Source of the DNA: Acidobacteriota bacterium
Lineage (GTDB): Bacteria; Acidobacteriota; Thermoanaerobaculia; UBA5066
NCBI GenBank assembly: GCA_029781975.1
Contig: JAKOVQ010000028.1
Location: forward strand, 1 to 55,695
Direction: 5' to 3'
DNA length: 55,695 nt
This document shows positions 1 through 9,079 of this stretch, one piece after another. The translations under genes and the position numbers were made by a program. Positions within the stretch are counted from its first letter, which is position 1, and every line of letters begins with the position of its first letter. The notes under the pieces were generated by a model that did not search any database, was not told the DNA's origin, and worked only from the letters and a program-made list of their open reading frames with translations.

Positions 1-1734
1 CCGCGCTACCGCCTCCTCGTCGAGCAGCTCGCCCAGAAGGGGCTCCTCCACGTCATCTGCGGCACCGACACCCTCGGCGTCGGCGTCAACATCCCGATCC
101 GGACCGTCCTCTTCACGAAGCTCGCGAAGTTCGACGGGGCGAAGGTGGGGATCCTCTCCGTCCGCGACTTCAGGCAGATCGCCGGCCGCGCCGGCCGCCG
201 CGGCTTCGACACGCGCGGCAGCGTCGTCGCCCAGGCGCCCGCACCCATCGTCGAGAAGCGGCAGGCCGAGAAGAAGGCGGCCGAGACGGGGAAGAAGCTC
301 CAGAAGACCTTCAAGGGGCCGCCGAAGGGGGAGGTCTCCTGGACCGAGGAGACCTTCCAGCGGCTCATCGCCCGTCCCCCGGAGACGCTCCAGTCGCGGT
401 TCCGCGTCACGCACGGCATGGTCCTCGACCTCCTCCAGCGCGACGCCGAGCCCCCGAGCGAGCCGGCGGACGGCGCGGGCGCGAGGGGGCGCCGCCGCAA
501 CTTCGCGGCGATCCGCGACCTGATCGCCCGCTGCCACGAGACCGACGCCGTCAAGGGGCGGCTCCTCAAGCACGCCGCGCTCCTCGTCCGATCGCTCTAC
601 CGCGCGCGGATCATCGGCCTCGTCCGCGAGGAGGACGGCTTCTTCCGCGTCGTCGTCGCCGCGGACCTTCAGTGGGACTTCTCGCTCCACCAGGCCCTCT
701 CGCTCTTCGCCCTCGACGCCCTCGACCGGCTCGACCCGGCCTCGCCCACCTACGCCGTCGACGTCGTCAGCGTCGTCGAGTCGATCCTCGAGGACCCCGA
801 CATCGTCCTCCGCAAGCAGACCGACCGCGCCAAGGGGAAGCTCGTCGCCGAGCTGAAGGAGGAGGGGGTCCCGTACGAGGAGCGGATGGCGAGGCTCGAG
901 GAGGTCACGCACCCGAAGCCGCTGGCCGACTTCCTCTTCGGCGTCTTCAACGAGTTCCGGAGCGACCACCCCTGGGCGGCCGGCACCGAGCCGAGCCCAA
1001 AGTCGATCGGCCGCGAGATGTTCGAGACCTACGCCGCCTTCGCCGACTACGTGAGGGGCTACGGCCTCGAGCGGAGCGAGGGGGTCCTCCTCCGCTACCT
1101 CTCGCAGCTCTACAAGGCGCTCGACCAGACCGTCCCCGAGTCGGCGAAGACCGACGAGCTCTGGGACGTCCTCGGCTTCTTCCGCTCCCTCGTCGGCGAA
1201 ACCGACGCCAGCCTCCTCGAGGAGTGGGAGAGCCTCCGCCACCCCGAGCTCGTCCTCGCGCAGCAGGCGGCGCCCGAGCGGAAGAAGGAGGCGGCCTGGC
1301 TCACCGAGCTCCTCGCCAACCCGCGCGTCTTCGCCGCGCGCGTGCGGGCCGAGATGAACCTCCTCGTGAGGGCCCTCGCCCGCAGGGACTGGGAGGACGC
1401 CGCGGAACGGGTCTGGCAGCCGCCGGAGCCCGCCGAAGGGGCGACCGCTGCCGCGCAGACGCCGGACACGGACGACCTCCGCTGGACCCCGGAGCGGTTC
1501 GAGGCGGCCCTCGCCCCCTTCTTCGAGGAGCACGCCGAGCTCGTCTCCGGCCCCGAGTCGCGCGCCCACCAGTGGACGAACCTCCGCCCGGCGGGCCCGA
1601 GGCGCTGGGAGGTGACGCAGACCCTCCTCGACCCCGAGGAGGAGAACACGTGGGCCCTTTTCGCCTCGATCGACCTGAGGGACCCGGACGCCCCCGACGG
1701 CCCCATCCTGAGGCTCCGCCGGATCGGGACGTAG
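1..1734 (+). CDS. Ski2-like DEAD/DEAH-box RNA helicase with DUF3516 region (5' truncated)
   Basis: The reading frame is open from base 1, so the N-terminal half (Walker A and DEAD motifs) lies outside the window. What remains is the end of the helicase core: motif V (GTDTLGVGVNIP, about bases 61-100) and motif VI (RQIAGRAGRRGFD, about bases 172-210). A ~500-residue C-terminal extension follows with the look of DUF3516, including an HPWAAG...PKSIGREMFETY stretch and a SEGVLLRYLSQLYK stretch. The family unwinds RNA or RNA-DNA hybrids with ATP; the exact substrate of DUF3516 helicases is not known to me. Ends with TAG at 1732. A ~137-bp gap without a gene separates it from the phosphofructokinase gene. 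Confidence 0.88.
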   Translation, partial: PRYRLLVEQLAQKGLLHVICGTDTLGVGVNIPIRTVLFTKLAKFDGAKVGILSVRDFRQIAGRAGRRGFDTRGSVVAQAPAPIVEKRQAEKKAAETGKKLQKTFKGPPKGEVSWTEETFQRLIARPPETLQSRFRVTHGMVLDLLQRDAEPPSEPADGAGARGRRRNFAAIRDLIARCHETDAVKGRLLKHAALLVRSLYRARIIGLVREEDGFFRVVVAADLQWDFSLHQALSLFALDALDRLDPASPTYAVDVVSVVESILEDPDIVLRKQTDRAKGKLVAELKEEGVPYEERMARLEEVTHPKPLADFLFGVFNEFRSDHPWAAGTEPSPKSIGREMFETYAAFADYVRGYGLERSEGVLLRYLSQLYKALDQTVPESAKTDELWDVLGFFRSLVGETDASLLEEWESLRHPELVLAQQAAPERKKEAAWLTELLANPRVFAARVRAEMNLLVRALARRDWEDAAERVWQPPEPAEGATAAAQTPDTDDLRWTPERFEAALAPFFEEHAELVSGPESRAHQWTNLRPAGPRRWEVTQTLLDPEEENTWALFASIDLRDPDAPDGPILRLRRIGT

Positions 1735-1871
1735 CCGCCCGAGCGTCGTCCAGGAGATGAAGGTCCCCATCCTCCCGGCCTCTCCCTGACTCGCACCGCC
1801 CTCTGCAACCGCGCCCGGCCCGGCCGGCCGGATTTTGAGATCATCGGGGCCGGGCCAAGGAGCCACGAACC

Positions 1872-3080
1872 ATGAGCAACGTCAAGACCAAGCGCGGCAC
1901 CATCGCCATCCTCACGGGGGGCGGAGACGTCCCCGGCCTCAACCCCGCCATCCGGGCCGTCACCGTCCGCGCCCTCCGCGAGGGCTACCGCGTCGTCGGG
2001 ATCCGCCGCGGGTGGGCGGGCCTCATCGACCTCGACCGGAGCGAGCCGAAGCTCGACCCCGACTGCGCGATGGAGCTCTCCGAGGAGACCGTCAACAAGG
2101 TGGGCCGAACCGGCGGCACCTTCCTCCACACCTCGCGCACCCGCCCCTCGCACGTCCCGAAGGCCAACGTCCCCGAGCACCTCCGCGAGAAGTACACGGA
2201 CGACATGAACGACCTCACCCCGGAGGTCCTCGCGAACATCGGCCACCTCGGCATCGACGTCCTGATCCCGATCGGAGGCGACGACACCCTCTCGTACGGC
2301 GAGCGGCTCCACCGCGAGGGGGTCAAGGTCATCGCCATCCCGAAGACGATGGACAACGACGTCCCGGGGACCGACTACTGCATCGGCTTCTCCACCTGCG
2401 TCACCCGGACGATCGAGCTGACCCACGCCCTGAGGACGTCGGCCGGGAGCCACGAGCGCTTCCTCGTCCTCGAGGTCTTCGGCCGCTACGCCGGCTTCAC
2501 GGCTCTCCTGCCGACGATGGCCGGTGCCGCCAACCGCTGCGTCATCCCCGAGCATCCCTTCGACATCGAGCGCCTCACGCGGCTCCTCGTCGCCGACCGG
2601 TCCACCAACCCGAGCAAGTACAGCGTCGTCCTCGTCTCCGAGGGGGCCAAGATCACCGGCATGGACGAGATGATCTTCTCGGACCAGGAGAAGGACGCCT
2701 ACGGCCACAAGAAGCTGGGCGGGATCGGCGACCTGATCGCCGACCGGCTGAAGGGCCTCTCCCCGAAGTACAACCAGGGCCGGCGCGTGAACACCATCAG
2801 CCAGCGCCTCGGCTACCTCGTCCGCTGCGGCGACCCCGACGCCCTCGACTCCATCGTCCCGATGGCCTTCGGAAACCTGGCGATGGACCTCATCCTCGAG
2901 GGGACCTACGGCCGCCTCGTCAACGTCCGCAACGGCCGCTACGACAACGTCCCGATCGACGTCGTCACCAGCCGCAAGAAGGTGATCGACGTGGCCAAGT
3001 ACTACGACGTCGACCGCCTCCGGCCGATCTACGAGAACTTCAACAACCGCCCGGTCTTCATCATGACCAGCGACTACTGA
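1872..3080 (+). CDS. pfp: 6-phosphofructokinase, residues predict pyrophosphate-dependent type
   Basis: 402 aa, PFKA superfamily, converting fructose 6-phosphate to fructose 1,6-bisphosphate in glycolysis. The N-terminal phosphate-donor loop is LTGGGDVPGLN (residues 14-24). Two positions separate ATP- from PPi-users in this family. The loop here reads GGDDT (135-139), with Asp where ATP enzymes have Gly. The catalytic segment reads PKTMDND (157-163), with Lys where ATP enzymes have Gly. Both are the PPi-type residues. Met replaces the usual Ile in TIDND. The ATG at 1872 is preceded by an AAGGAG site. PPi dependence would fit the pyrophosphate theme of the 26-36 kb cluster, but that link is inference. 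Family assignment is secure; the phosphoryl donor is a prediction. Confidence 0.9.
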   Translation: MSNVKTKRGTIAILTGGGDVPGLNPAIRAVTVRALREGYRVVGIRRGWAGLIDLDRSEPKLDPDCAMELSEETVNKVGRTGGTFLHTSRTRPSHVPKANVPEHLREKYTDDMNDLTPEVLANIGHLGIDVLIPIGGDDTLSYGERLHREGVKVIAIPKTMDNDVPGTDYCIGFSTCVTRTIELTHALRTSAGSHERFLVLEVFGRYAGFTALLPTMAGAANRCVIPEHPFDIERLTRLLVADRSTNPSKYSVVLVSEGAKITGMDEMIFSDQEKDAYGHKKLGGIGDLIADRLKGLSPKYNQGRRVNTISQRLGYLVRCGDPDALDSIVPMAFGNLAMDLILEGTYGRLVNVRNGRYDNVPIDVVTSRKKVIDVAKYYDVDRLRPIYENFNNRPVFIMTSDY

Positions 3081-3099
3081 CGCGGGGACGCCTCTCCTG

Positions 3100-3306
3100 A
3101 CAGGACGCTGTCGGGCCGAGGCGACGGAGGAAAGCGACGTCGACATCCTCGTCGAGTTCGAGGAGCCCGTCGGCATCCTCGAGTTCGTCCGCCTCCGGCG
3201 GCTCCTCGAGGAGGTGGTCGGGCGGCGCGTCGATTTCGCGACGCCGCAGTCCCTGAAGGACCGGATCCGGCAGCGCGTCCTGGCGGAAGCCGTCCGTGCC
3301 GCCTAG
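3100..3306 (+). pseudogene. MNT-type minimal nucleotidyltransferase antitoxin remnant
   Basis: The frame reads ATEESDVDILVEFEEPVG and then LEEVVGRRVDFATP, the second half of an MntA-like nucleotidyltransferase. The N-terminal part with the GSxARGE motif is missing: the frame runs back into pfp without a start codon. Ends with TAG at 3304. It overlaps a truncated HEPN-like frame, the usual MNT-HEPN gene order, so this looks like a decayed toxin-antitoxin pair. Confidence 0.65.
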
Positions 3307-3445
3307 GGGCGACCTGGACCGTCTGCGGGACATCGCCGACGCGGCGGAGGCGATCGTCTCCTACGCGAGATCCGGCCGGTTGCCCGGACGGTTGCCGGCC
3401 TGGAGGCGCGGATTGCTCCGGCGCTTTCTCGCTGAACGTGGCTGA
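3296..3445 (+). pseudogene. HEPN (DUF86/HepT-like) toxin remnant
   Basis: A GTG start overlaps the end of the MNT frame. The 49-residue product starts VPPRGDLDRLRDIADAAEAI, like the first helix of DUF86/HepT toxins, which are normally ~110-140 aa. The catalytic RxxxxH motif of HEPN RNases is absent because the frame ends early. Likely non-functional. Confidence 0.5.
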
Positions 3446-3460
3446 GCCGCATCGCCCGCC

Positions 3461-5206
3461 CTACCCCCCGCCCGCTACCCCCGGCACCTCCACCCCCGCC
3501 TTCGCAAACAGGAAGAGGCGGTGGCGCGCCCGGCTCGCGGCGACGTAGAGGTTCCGCGGCGCCACGCTCCAGCGGCTCCCGTCCACCCCCAGCAGCAGCA
3601 CCACGTCGGCCTCCAGCCCCTTGAACCGGTGCGGCGTCGCGTAGCGGAGCGCCCCGGCACCGCGCGCCCGGCCGTCGTCGCCGATCGCCTCCACCGGGAA
3701 GCCGGCGAGCTCGGGCTTCTCCGCGAGCGACGAGTTCTCGAGCCGCCGCATCCCGACGACCGCCACCCGGGACAGAGAAAGCCCCTCGTCCACCAGCAGC
3801 CGCTTGGCAACCTCCGCCGCCTTCTCCCGTTCGTCCGCCCCGTTCCGCCACCGGATCACCCGCGGCTCCTCGCCCGGGACGGCGCCCGGGGCGAGGCGCG
3901 TCGGCCCCGGCGGCGGTCCCGCCGCCGCAATCCCCGCCAGGAATCGCGCGATCGCCGCCGTGTTCCGGCTGTTCGTCCGGAGCGGAAAGATCGGCAGCCC
4001 TTCCGGAAAGACCGAGCCGCGGCTCCAGAGGTCCTGCTCGCGGTCGGCGAAGAGCGCCACCGGCGCCGCGTCCCTCCCGGGCAGGAGCTCGCGCAGCACG
4101 CCCCACCACTCCGTCCGGAAATCCTGCGCCTCGTCCACCACCAGCGCGTCGAACGTCGTCCCCAGCTTCCCGGCGGCCTCCAGCAGCAGGTACCCCGACG
4201 TCTCGTTCCAGAACAGCTCGCTCGCCTCGCGGTCGTCCGGGTCGGGCTCCTCCCACGCCAGGCCCGCCTCCCGGCAGAGATCGCGCCCCAGCTCGTGGTA
4301 CGCGCGGGCCGTCACCCGCCCCTCCAGCCCCTCCCACGACCCGGCCAGCTCGCGGAGGTGGTGCGCCAGCGGCAGGTTGAAGCAGAGGAGGAGGACCCGC
4401 TTCCCCGCCTGGGCCAGGCGCCGCGCCCGCTCGCACGCCACCACCGACTTGCCCGTCCCGGCGCCCCCGATCACCACCGCCCGGCCGTTCAGCTCGAGGA
4501 ACTCCAGCGCCAGCTCCTGCTCCTCGTGCAGGCGCGCCAGCGCCCGCTCCTCCCACGCCAGCTCCGTCCCCAGCGTCAGCCCCAGCGAGAAGCGCGGCGC
4601 CAGGAGCTGCTGCCCCAGCTTCTTCACCCACCGCTTCGTCAGCCCGGCGCCCGCCCCGCTCCCCGAGCGCCCCCGCGCCCAGAGGGCGAAGAGCTCCTCG
4701 ACGCGCCGTTCCACGCCGCGCGCCAGGTCCCCCGCGTCCGCCACCAGCTCCCGCGGCGCCCCCACCGGGTCGGCCTCCACCCGCCAGTCGCAGTCGGGGA
4801 AGGCCACCGCGTGCCCGTGGACGAAGGCCAGCGGCGCCTCCCCGTCCACCCCCAGCGCCTCTATCTCGCGAACCAGGTTCTTCACGTTCTGCTGCGCCTG
4901 CCGGAACGGGTCGCGGATCTCGTGCACCGCCCCGTCGTGCGCGGTCGACGTCCACCGCCGCTCGCGCCCCTCGTACCCGATCCGTCCCCCCTTCACCTCC
5001 AGCACGAGGAGCCCCCGCTCCGGGTGGAGGATCAGGAAGTCGATCTCCCCCTCGCGCAGCGGCTCCCGCCCCGAAGGCAGCAGGTAGTAGGGCAGCGAGT
5101 GGTAGACCCGGTACCCGTCCGGCAGCTCCGCCAGCGCCGCGTACACCTTCGCCTCGCCGGTCGCGCCGGCGGGGGGCATCGGGACGGCTGGGATCATCGT
5201 GGCCAC
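3461..5206 (-). CDS. NERD nuclease-domain / UvrD-like helicase protein
   Basis: 581 aa. The GTG at 5206 is chosen because GGAGG lies 6 nt upstream; the in-frame ATG at 5197 lacks well-placed spacing. The N-terminal ~150 residues resemble the NERD nuclease domain, with the PD-(D/E)xK-like arrangement D56 (EIDFLI) then E70-V-K72 (LEVKGG). A superfamily 1 helicase core follows: Walker A GGAGTGKS (247-254), DEAQ box VVDEAQDF (about 357-364), and a C-terminal PHRFKGLEADVV segment and NLYVAASRAR segment typical of UvrD/Rep motifs V-VI. Predicted DNA translocase with an attached nuclease, cytosolic. Single gene transcribed away from the 5413 gene. Such proteins occur in defence islands, but a role here is unproven. 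Confidence 0.85.
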   Translation of the reverse strand: MATMIPAVPMPPAGATGEAKVYAALAELPDGYRVYHSLPYYLLPSGREPLREGEIDFLILHPERGLLVLEVKGGRIGYEGRERRWTSTAHDGAVHEIRDPFRQAQQNVKNLVREIEALGVDGEAPLAFVHGHAVAFPDCDWRVEADPVGAPRELVADAGDLARGVERRVEELFALWARGRSGSGAGAGLTKRWVKKLGQQLLAPRFSLGLTLGTELAWEERALARLHEEQELALEFLELNGRAVVIGGAGTGKSVVACERARRLAQAGKRVLLLCFNLPLAHHLRELAGSWEGLEGRVTARAYHELGRDLCREAGLAWEEPDPDDREASELFWNETSGYLLLEAAGKLGTTFDALVVDEAQDFRTEWWGVLRELLPGRDAAPVALFADREQDLWSRGSVFPEGLPIFPLRTNSRNTAAIARFLAGIAAAGPPPGPTRLAPGAVPGEEPRVIRWRNGADEREKAAEVAKRLLVDEGLSLSRVAVVGMRRLENSSLAEKPELAGFPVEAIGDDGRARGAGALRYATPHRFKGLEADVVLLLGVDGSRWSVAPRNLYVAASRARHRLFLFAKAGVEVPGVAGGG

Positions 5207-5412
5207 GGGGCGCCTCCTCGGGCGGGGATCTCGGGCAACGGCCCGGCGGACGACCCCGCAGTCTCGCACCGACGGGCCATGCGCCGGCGACCCGGGACGT
5301 CAAGGACCGCCCCCCCGCCCCGGTCGCCATCTGTCCGGGTCCCGGGTCCCGACTGGAGGACGCGACGGACGGCCGTCACCGCCCATCCCGCACCGTCGCC
5401 CGGAGGCCCGCC

Positions 5413-6645
5413 ATGGAAGAACGCACCGACGGATTCGTCGTCGCCGACGACGCCACCCTCGTTCGCCTCGTCGAGAGCGCCTCGCGCCGCCTCGTCGTCG
5501 TCGCGCCGGCGGTCACCACCGTCGTCGCGCGGGCCGTCGCCGCGGCGTGGCGGCGCCTCGGCGCGGAGCGCGTCGCCGTCATCCTCGACGTCGACGCCGA
5601 GCCCTACCACGCCGGCTACGGGGAGCCCGAGGGGCTCAGGCTCCTTCTCCAGGCGGCCGACGACGCGGGCGGGGCCGTCCGCCAGCAGCGTGGCGTGAGG
5701 ATCGGCCTCCTCGTCGCCGACGACGCCACCCTCGTCTTCTCGCCCACCCCGCTCTCCATCGAGGAACCTCCCGCCGGACCCGACGCCTCCCCGAACGGCG
5801 TCCTTCTCGGCGCCCCGCCCCCGGCCGTCGAAGCGCAGGTGGCGGCGGACGAGGGCGCTCTCGGCGCCCGTCCCGCCGACCCCTTCTCCGTCCGCAGGCT
5901 CCAGACCGAGCTGAAGAGGAACCCTCCACGAAAGTTCGAGATCACCCGGGTCGAGAGGGCCTTCAACGCCCGGTTCGAGTTCGTCGAGCTCGAGCTCAGG
6001 GGCGCCGCCCTCGGGCGCCACCTCGGCCGCGTCCCGGCCCACCTGGCGCCCGCCCTCTCCAGCTCGCAGGTGGGCAAGCGCCTCGAGGCCCGCGTTCGCC
6101 TCTTCGACGGCGACAAGGGCCTCGCCGCGAACGGCCTCCTCGGCGAGAAGAAGAAGCTCGTCGACAAGTTCCTCGTGGTCCTCCCGCGCTACGGCACCGC
6201 CATCCTCCGCGAGAACAAGGGGGCCTTCCTCGAGGAAGTCGGCGCGCTGCAGAAGAAGGTCGAGGCCTTCCGCACGCAGGCGGTGGCCGCCCTCGAGGCC
6301 GGGATCGACGCCCGGGTCGGCGAGCTCGTCGACGCCCTCCTTCCCGGGGTCCTGGAGAACCCGCCGGCTCCCTGGCGCCGCTACGGCGACGTCCGCGGCT
6401 TCACGGAGGAGCGTACCCGCGCCCTCCTCGAGGAAGACATCCGGGACGAGTGGGAGCGGCCGGAGGCCGTCGCGGAAGGGATCGCCCTCGAGGTCCGCTT
6501 CAAGGGCGTCACGTACGAATCCCTCGCGGATCCCCGGTTCGCCGACGTGGCCCGCGAGAGGCTGCGGATCGAGAAGCTGCACGACGAGCACCGCGTCGTC
6601 CGGGCGAGCGCACCGGCGTCCGAGACGTGGACGGAGGAGGGGTGA
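5413..6645 (+). CDS. Protein of unknown function paired with a Sel1-repeat protein
   Basis: 410 aa with no signal peptide or clear membrane segment. I do not recognise the family. The N-terminal ~100 residues alternate hydrophobic strands and charged turns (RRLVVVAPAVTT, RVAVILDVDAEPYH), suggesting an alpha/beta domain. The middle (residues ~155-300) is rich in Lys, Glu and Arg and contains a helical EEVGALQKKVEAFRTQ stretch, possibly a coiled coil. The C-terminus is acidic. The ATG at 5413 follows GGAGG. The next gene starts 4 nt after the stop, so the two are almost certainly co-transcribed. The promoter must lie in the 206-bp divergent gap shared with the NERD-helicase gene. Confidence 0.7.
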   Translation: MEERTDGFVVADDATLVRLVESASRRLVVVAPAVTTVVARAVAAAWRRLGAERVAVILDVDAEPYHAGYGEPEGLRLLLQAADDAGGAVRQQRGVRIGLLVADDATLVFSPTPLSIEEPPAGPDASPNGVLLGAPPPAVEAQVAADEGALGARPADPFSVRRLQTELKRNPPRKFEITRVERAFNARFEFVELELRGAALGRHLGRVPAHLAPALSSSQVGKRLEARVRLFDGDKGLAANGLLGEKKKLVDKFLVVLPRYGTAILRENKGAFLEEVGALQKKVEAFRTQAVAALEAGIDARVGELVDALLPGVLENPPAPWRRYGDVRGFTEERTRALLEEDIRDEWERPEAVAEGIALEVRFKGVTYESLADPRFADVARERLRIEKLHDEHRVVRASAPASETWTEEG

Positions 6646-6649
6646 CGCC

Positions 6650-7828
6650 ATGTTCAACTTCGCCACGGGAAAGGACCTCGAGGCCGTCCGGCAGCTCAAG
6701 GCCCTCTACAAGTCCGTCCTCGCCGACCTCGTCGTCCTCCTGGAGCAGGGCGGGTTCCGGGAGCTCCCGGCCGTCGTCACCTCCTTCTACGACGGCCGGC
6801 GCCGCGAGTGGACGCTGCAGCGCGAGCCCGCCTCCCCCTGCTCCTCCTGCGGCTGCGACCGATTCCGCTACGTCCCGTCGTCGAGCGGAATCCCCTTCGC
6901 CTTCTGCCCCTTCTGCTGGCGCCTGCAGGGGAACGACTCGACGGGGGGTGGCAGCGTCGACGTGGGCGCCTGGCTCGAGAAGAAGCTCCGCGACCTCCCG
7001 CCCGGCATCAGGATGTCGTGGGAGACCGACAAGCGAACGATCCCGCTCGGCCCCCGGGAGGTCGAGATGACCCCGGCCGAGGAGCGGGAAGCGCTGGAGC
7101 GCTACCGCGCCCAGGCCCGCCGGCCGCTGGAGATCGGCAAGCAGGCGTGGCTCGGGAAGGTCGCCCTGGACGGGCTCTTCGCCACGCCGAGGGACTACGG
7201 CGAGGCCCGCTCGTGGTACGAGAAGGCCGCCCTCTTCGGCCACGCCGAGGCGCTGTACGCCCTCAGCCTCCTCGCGCACTACGGCCTCGGCGAGCCGCGC
7301 GACGAAGGCCGCGCCGCCACCCTCTGCCGCCAGGCCGCGCTGCGCGGCCACGCCCCGGCCGAGAGCGGGATGGGGATCCTCTACCGGGAGGGGGTCGGCG
7401 TTCCGAAGGACCCGGTCGCAGCCGTCGCTTGGTGGCAGCGGGCCGCGAAGAAGGACGACCGCGAGGCCCAGCTCGCGATCGGCCGCGCGCTGATCGAGGG
7501 AGAGGGAATCGAGCGCGACGAGAAGGCCGGCCTCGCCCTCGTCCACAAGGCCGCCGAGGCGGGCCTCGTGGACGCGCAGTACTACCTCGGCACCCTCCTC
7601 GCCGACAGCACCGAGCCCGCGACGGCGGCGGACGGCCGGGAGCTCCTCGCGAAGGCGGCGGGTCAGGGGCACGACGGGGCGAAGAGGAGGCTGGCGGCGA
7701 TGAACGCGCCACCCGAAGAGGCGGAGCGACCGGCAAGAGACAGATCAGACGATGACGGGGACGAACCCGAGGACGACGCCGATTCCGGCGACCAGCAGCT
7801 CCTTCCGGGCTTCGACGTGGTGAACTGA
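6650..7828 (+). CDS. Zinc-ribbon and Sel1-repeat protein
   Basis: 392 aa. Residues 64-89 hold a likely zinc site, CSSCGC followed by CPFC (C64, C67, C69, C86, C89). Residues ~130-345 contain about five Sel1-type TPR-like repeats, each with the pattern AxxWYxxAAxxGHxxA and LGxxYxxGxG (for example WYEKAALFGHAEA and GILYREGVGVPKD). Sel1 repeats form solenoids for protein-protein contacts. The C-terminal tail is acidic (about residues 365-385). The ATG follows GGAGGAGGGG. Co-transcribed with the preceding unknown gene, which is probably its partner. Cytosolic, since no signal peptide is seen. Confidence 0.82.
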   Translation: MFNFATGKDLEAVRQLKALYKSVLADLVVLLEQGGFRELPAVVTSFYDGRRREWTLQREPASPCSSCGCDRFRYVPSSSGIPFAFCPFCWRLQGNDSTGGGSVDVGAWLEKKLRDLPPGIRMSWETDKRTIPLGPREVEMTPAEEREALERYRAQARRPLEIGKQAWLGKVALDGLFATPRDYGEARSWYEKAALFGHAEALYALSLLAHYGLGEPRDEGRAATLCRQAALRGHAPAESGMGILYREGVGVPKDPVAAVAWWQRAAKKDDREAQLAIGRALIEGEGIERDEKAGLALVHKAAEAGLVDAQYYLGTLLADSTEPATAADGRELLAKAAGQGHDGAKRRLAAMNAPPEEAERPARDRSDDDGDEPEDDADSGDQQLLPGFDVVN

Positions 7829-7946
7829 GCCGGCCAGCCGCGGCCGCGGATCTCCGGGGCGACGGGCGCCGACGTGACCGGGACGGACGGCATGATCGTG
7901 GCCATCACGGTGAGTTCTGAAAGATCGCGGTCTCTATACTTTCCTC

Positions 7947-8717
7947 GTGCCAAATGGAGCGCGCTGGTCCCGAGACGAGCACCTTCTCGCGTTCGGCCTC
8001 TATTGCCGAACGCCCTTTGGCCGCATGCACCACGGCAATCCGGACGTCGTGAACCTCGCTGCCCTGCTCGGGCGGACTCCCGGTTCGGTCGCGCTGAAGC
8101 TCGTGAACTTCGCTCGGCTGGACCCGAGCCTCAAGAACCGCGGCATCGGCGGGATGTCGCACGGCGCCAAGGGAGAGGAGGCGATCTGGAACGAGTTCGT
8201 GAACGATCCGGAAGCCCTCGCCGTCGAAGCGGCCGAGCTGAAGAGCCAGCGCTCGGGCGAGCCGCCGGGGAGCGCTGATCCGGTTCCACCGCCGGGGAGG
8301 GACGCGCTCGGGATGGCGAAGCGGCGGATCGGGCAGAGCTTCTTTCGTTCCGCCGTCCTGGCGGCATACGACGAGCGATGCTGTGTCACGGGTCTCTCGA
8401 TACCCAGCCTCCTCATGGCGAGTCACATCGTTGGTTGGGCAGACGACGCCGCCCATCGGACGAACCCCCGAAATGGCCTCTGCCTCAACGCCCTTCATGA
8501 CCGGGCCTTCGATCGACTCCTGATGTACTTCGACGACGATCGCCGTGTTCGGTTCGCCAGGCATCGCCTCCCCACCGGCGTCGGCTCGGAGTTCGGGAAC
8601 CAGTGGCTGCTCTCCTTCGAGGGGGCGTCCATGATGGCGCCGAAGAAGTTCCTACCGGAGCCGGCCTTCCTGGCAGCGCACAGGGAACGCGCTCTCTCCA
8701 TCGGGATCGGTGCGTAG
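7947..8717 (+). CDS. HNH endonuclease (COG3440-like)
   Basis: 256 aa. The C-terminal half has the HNH core: CCVTGLSIPSLLMASHIVGW, then RTNPRNGLCLNALHDRAFD, i.e. the Cys/His, Asn and His residues of the beta-beta-alpha metal nuclease. Homologues are predicted restriction endonucleases cutting phage or modified DNA. The N-terminal ~110 residues may bind DNA. The GTG at 7947 lies 6 nt after a TATACT -10 hexamer (7935-7940), so transcription would start about at the GTG: a leaderless mRNA. No Shine-Dalgarno is visible. Sits alone in the accessory zone. Confidence 0.82.
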   Translation: MPNGARWSRDEHLLAFGLYCRTPFGRMHHGNPDVVNLAALLGRTPGSVALKLVNFARLDPSLKNRGIGGMSHGAKGEEAIWNEFVNDPEALAVEAAELKSQRSGEPPGSADPVPPPGRDALGMAKRRIGQSFFRSAVLAAYDERCCVTGLSIPSLLMASHIVGWADDAAHRTNPRNGLCLNALHDRAFDRLLMYFDDDRRVRFARHRLPTGVGSEFGNQWLLSFEGASMMAPKKFLPEPAFLAAHRERALSIGIGA

Positions 8718-8764
8718 AGCGTCCACGGGCGGGGCGGGCCTACCCCAGGCTACCCTTGGTCTTC

Positions 8765-8995
8765 ATGGACAAGCGGAAGCCGAAAGTCCCGATCGCCTAC
8801 ACGGACACGCAACTCGTCTACTGCCCGAAGTGCGCCGACGAGATCGACCTGCTCGCCGACGGCGCGATGCCCACCAATTGGCTGCCCTTCGGACCCATCG
8901 ACGACCCGGAAGACTTGCCGCAGAAACGGTGCGACCGCTGCGAGACGGCTCTCGGCGAGGTCGTGCGGCGGCGTCGCAGGCGGAAGTCCGAGTGA
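8765..8995 (+). CDS. Small zinc-ribbon protein, function unknown
   Basis: 76 aa. Two CxxC pairs (YCPKCADE and RCDRCETA), about 35 residues apart, predict a zinc ribbon. The C-terminus is strongly basic (RRRRRRKSE), consistent with nucleic-acid or ribosome contact. A TACCCT hexamer at 8751-8756 sits just upstream of the ATG, so the leader would be only ~2 nt. No homologue recognised. Confidence 0.6.
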   Translation: MDKRKPKVPIAYTDTQLVYCPKCADEIDLLADGAMPTNWLPFGPIDDPEDLPQKRCDRCETALGEVVRRRRRRKSE

Positions 8996-9079
8996 CGAGC
9001 GGACTCGGAAGACCGATTTCAGCCACGGGGTCGACTGGGGCAGCCCGAGAAATCGCCATTCAGGCTGACTAGAAACGAG

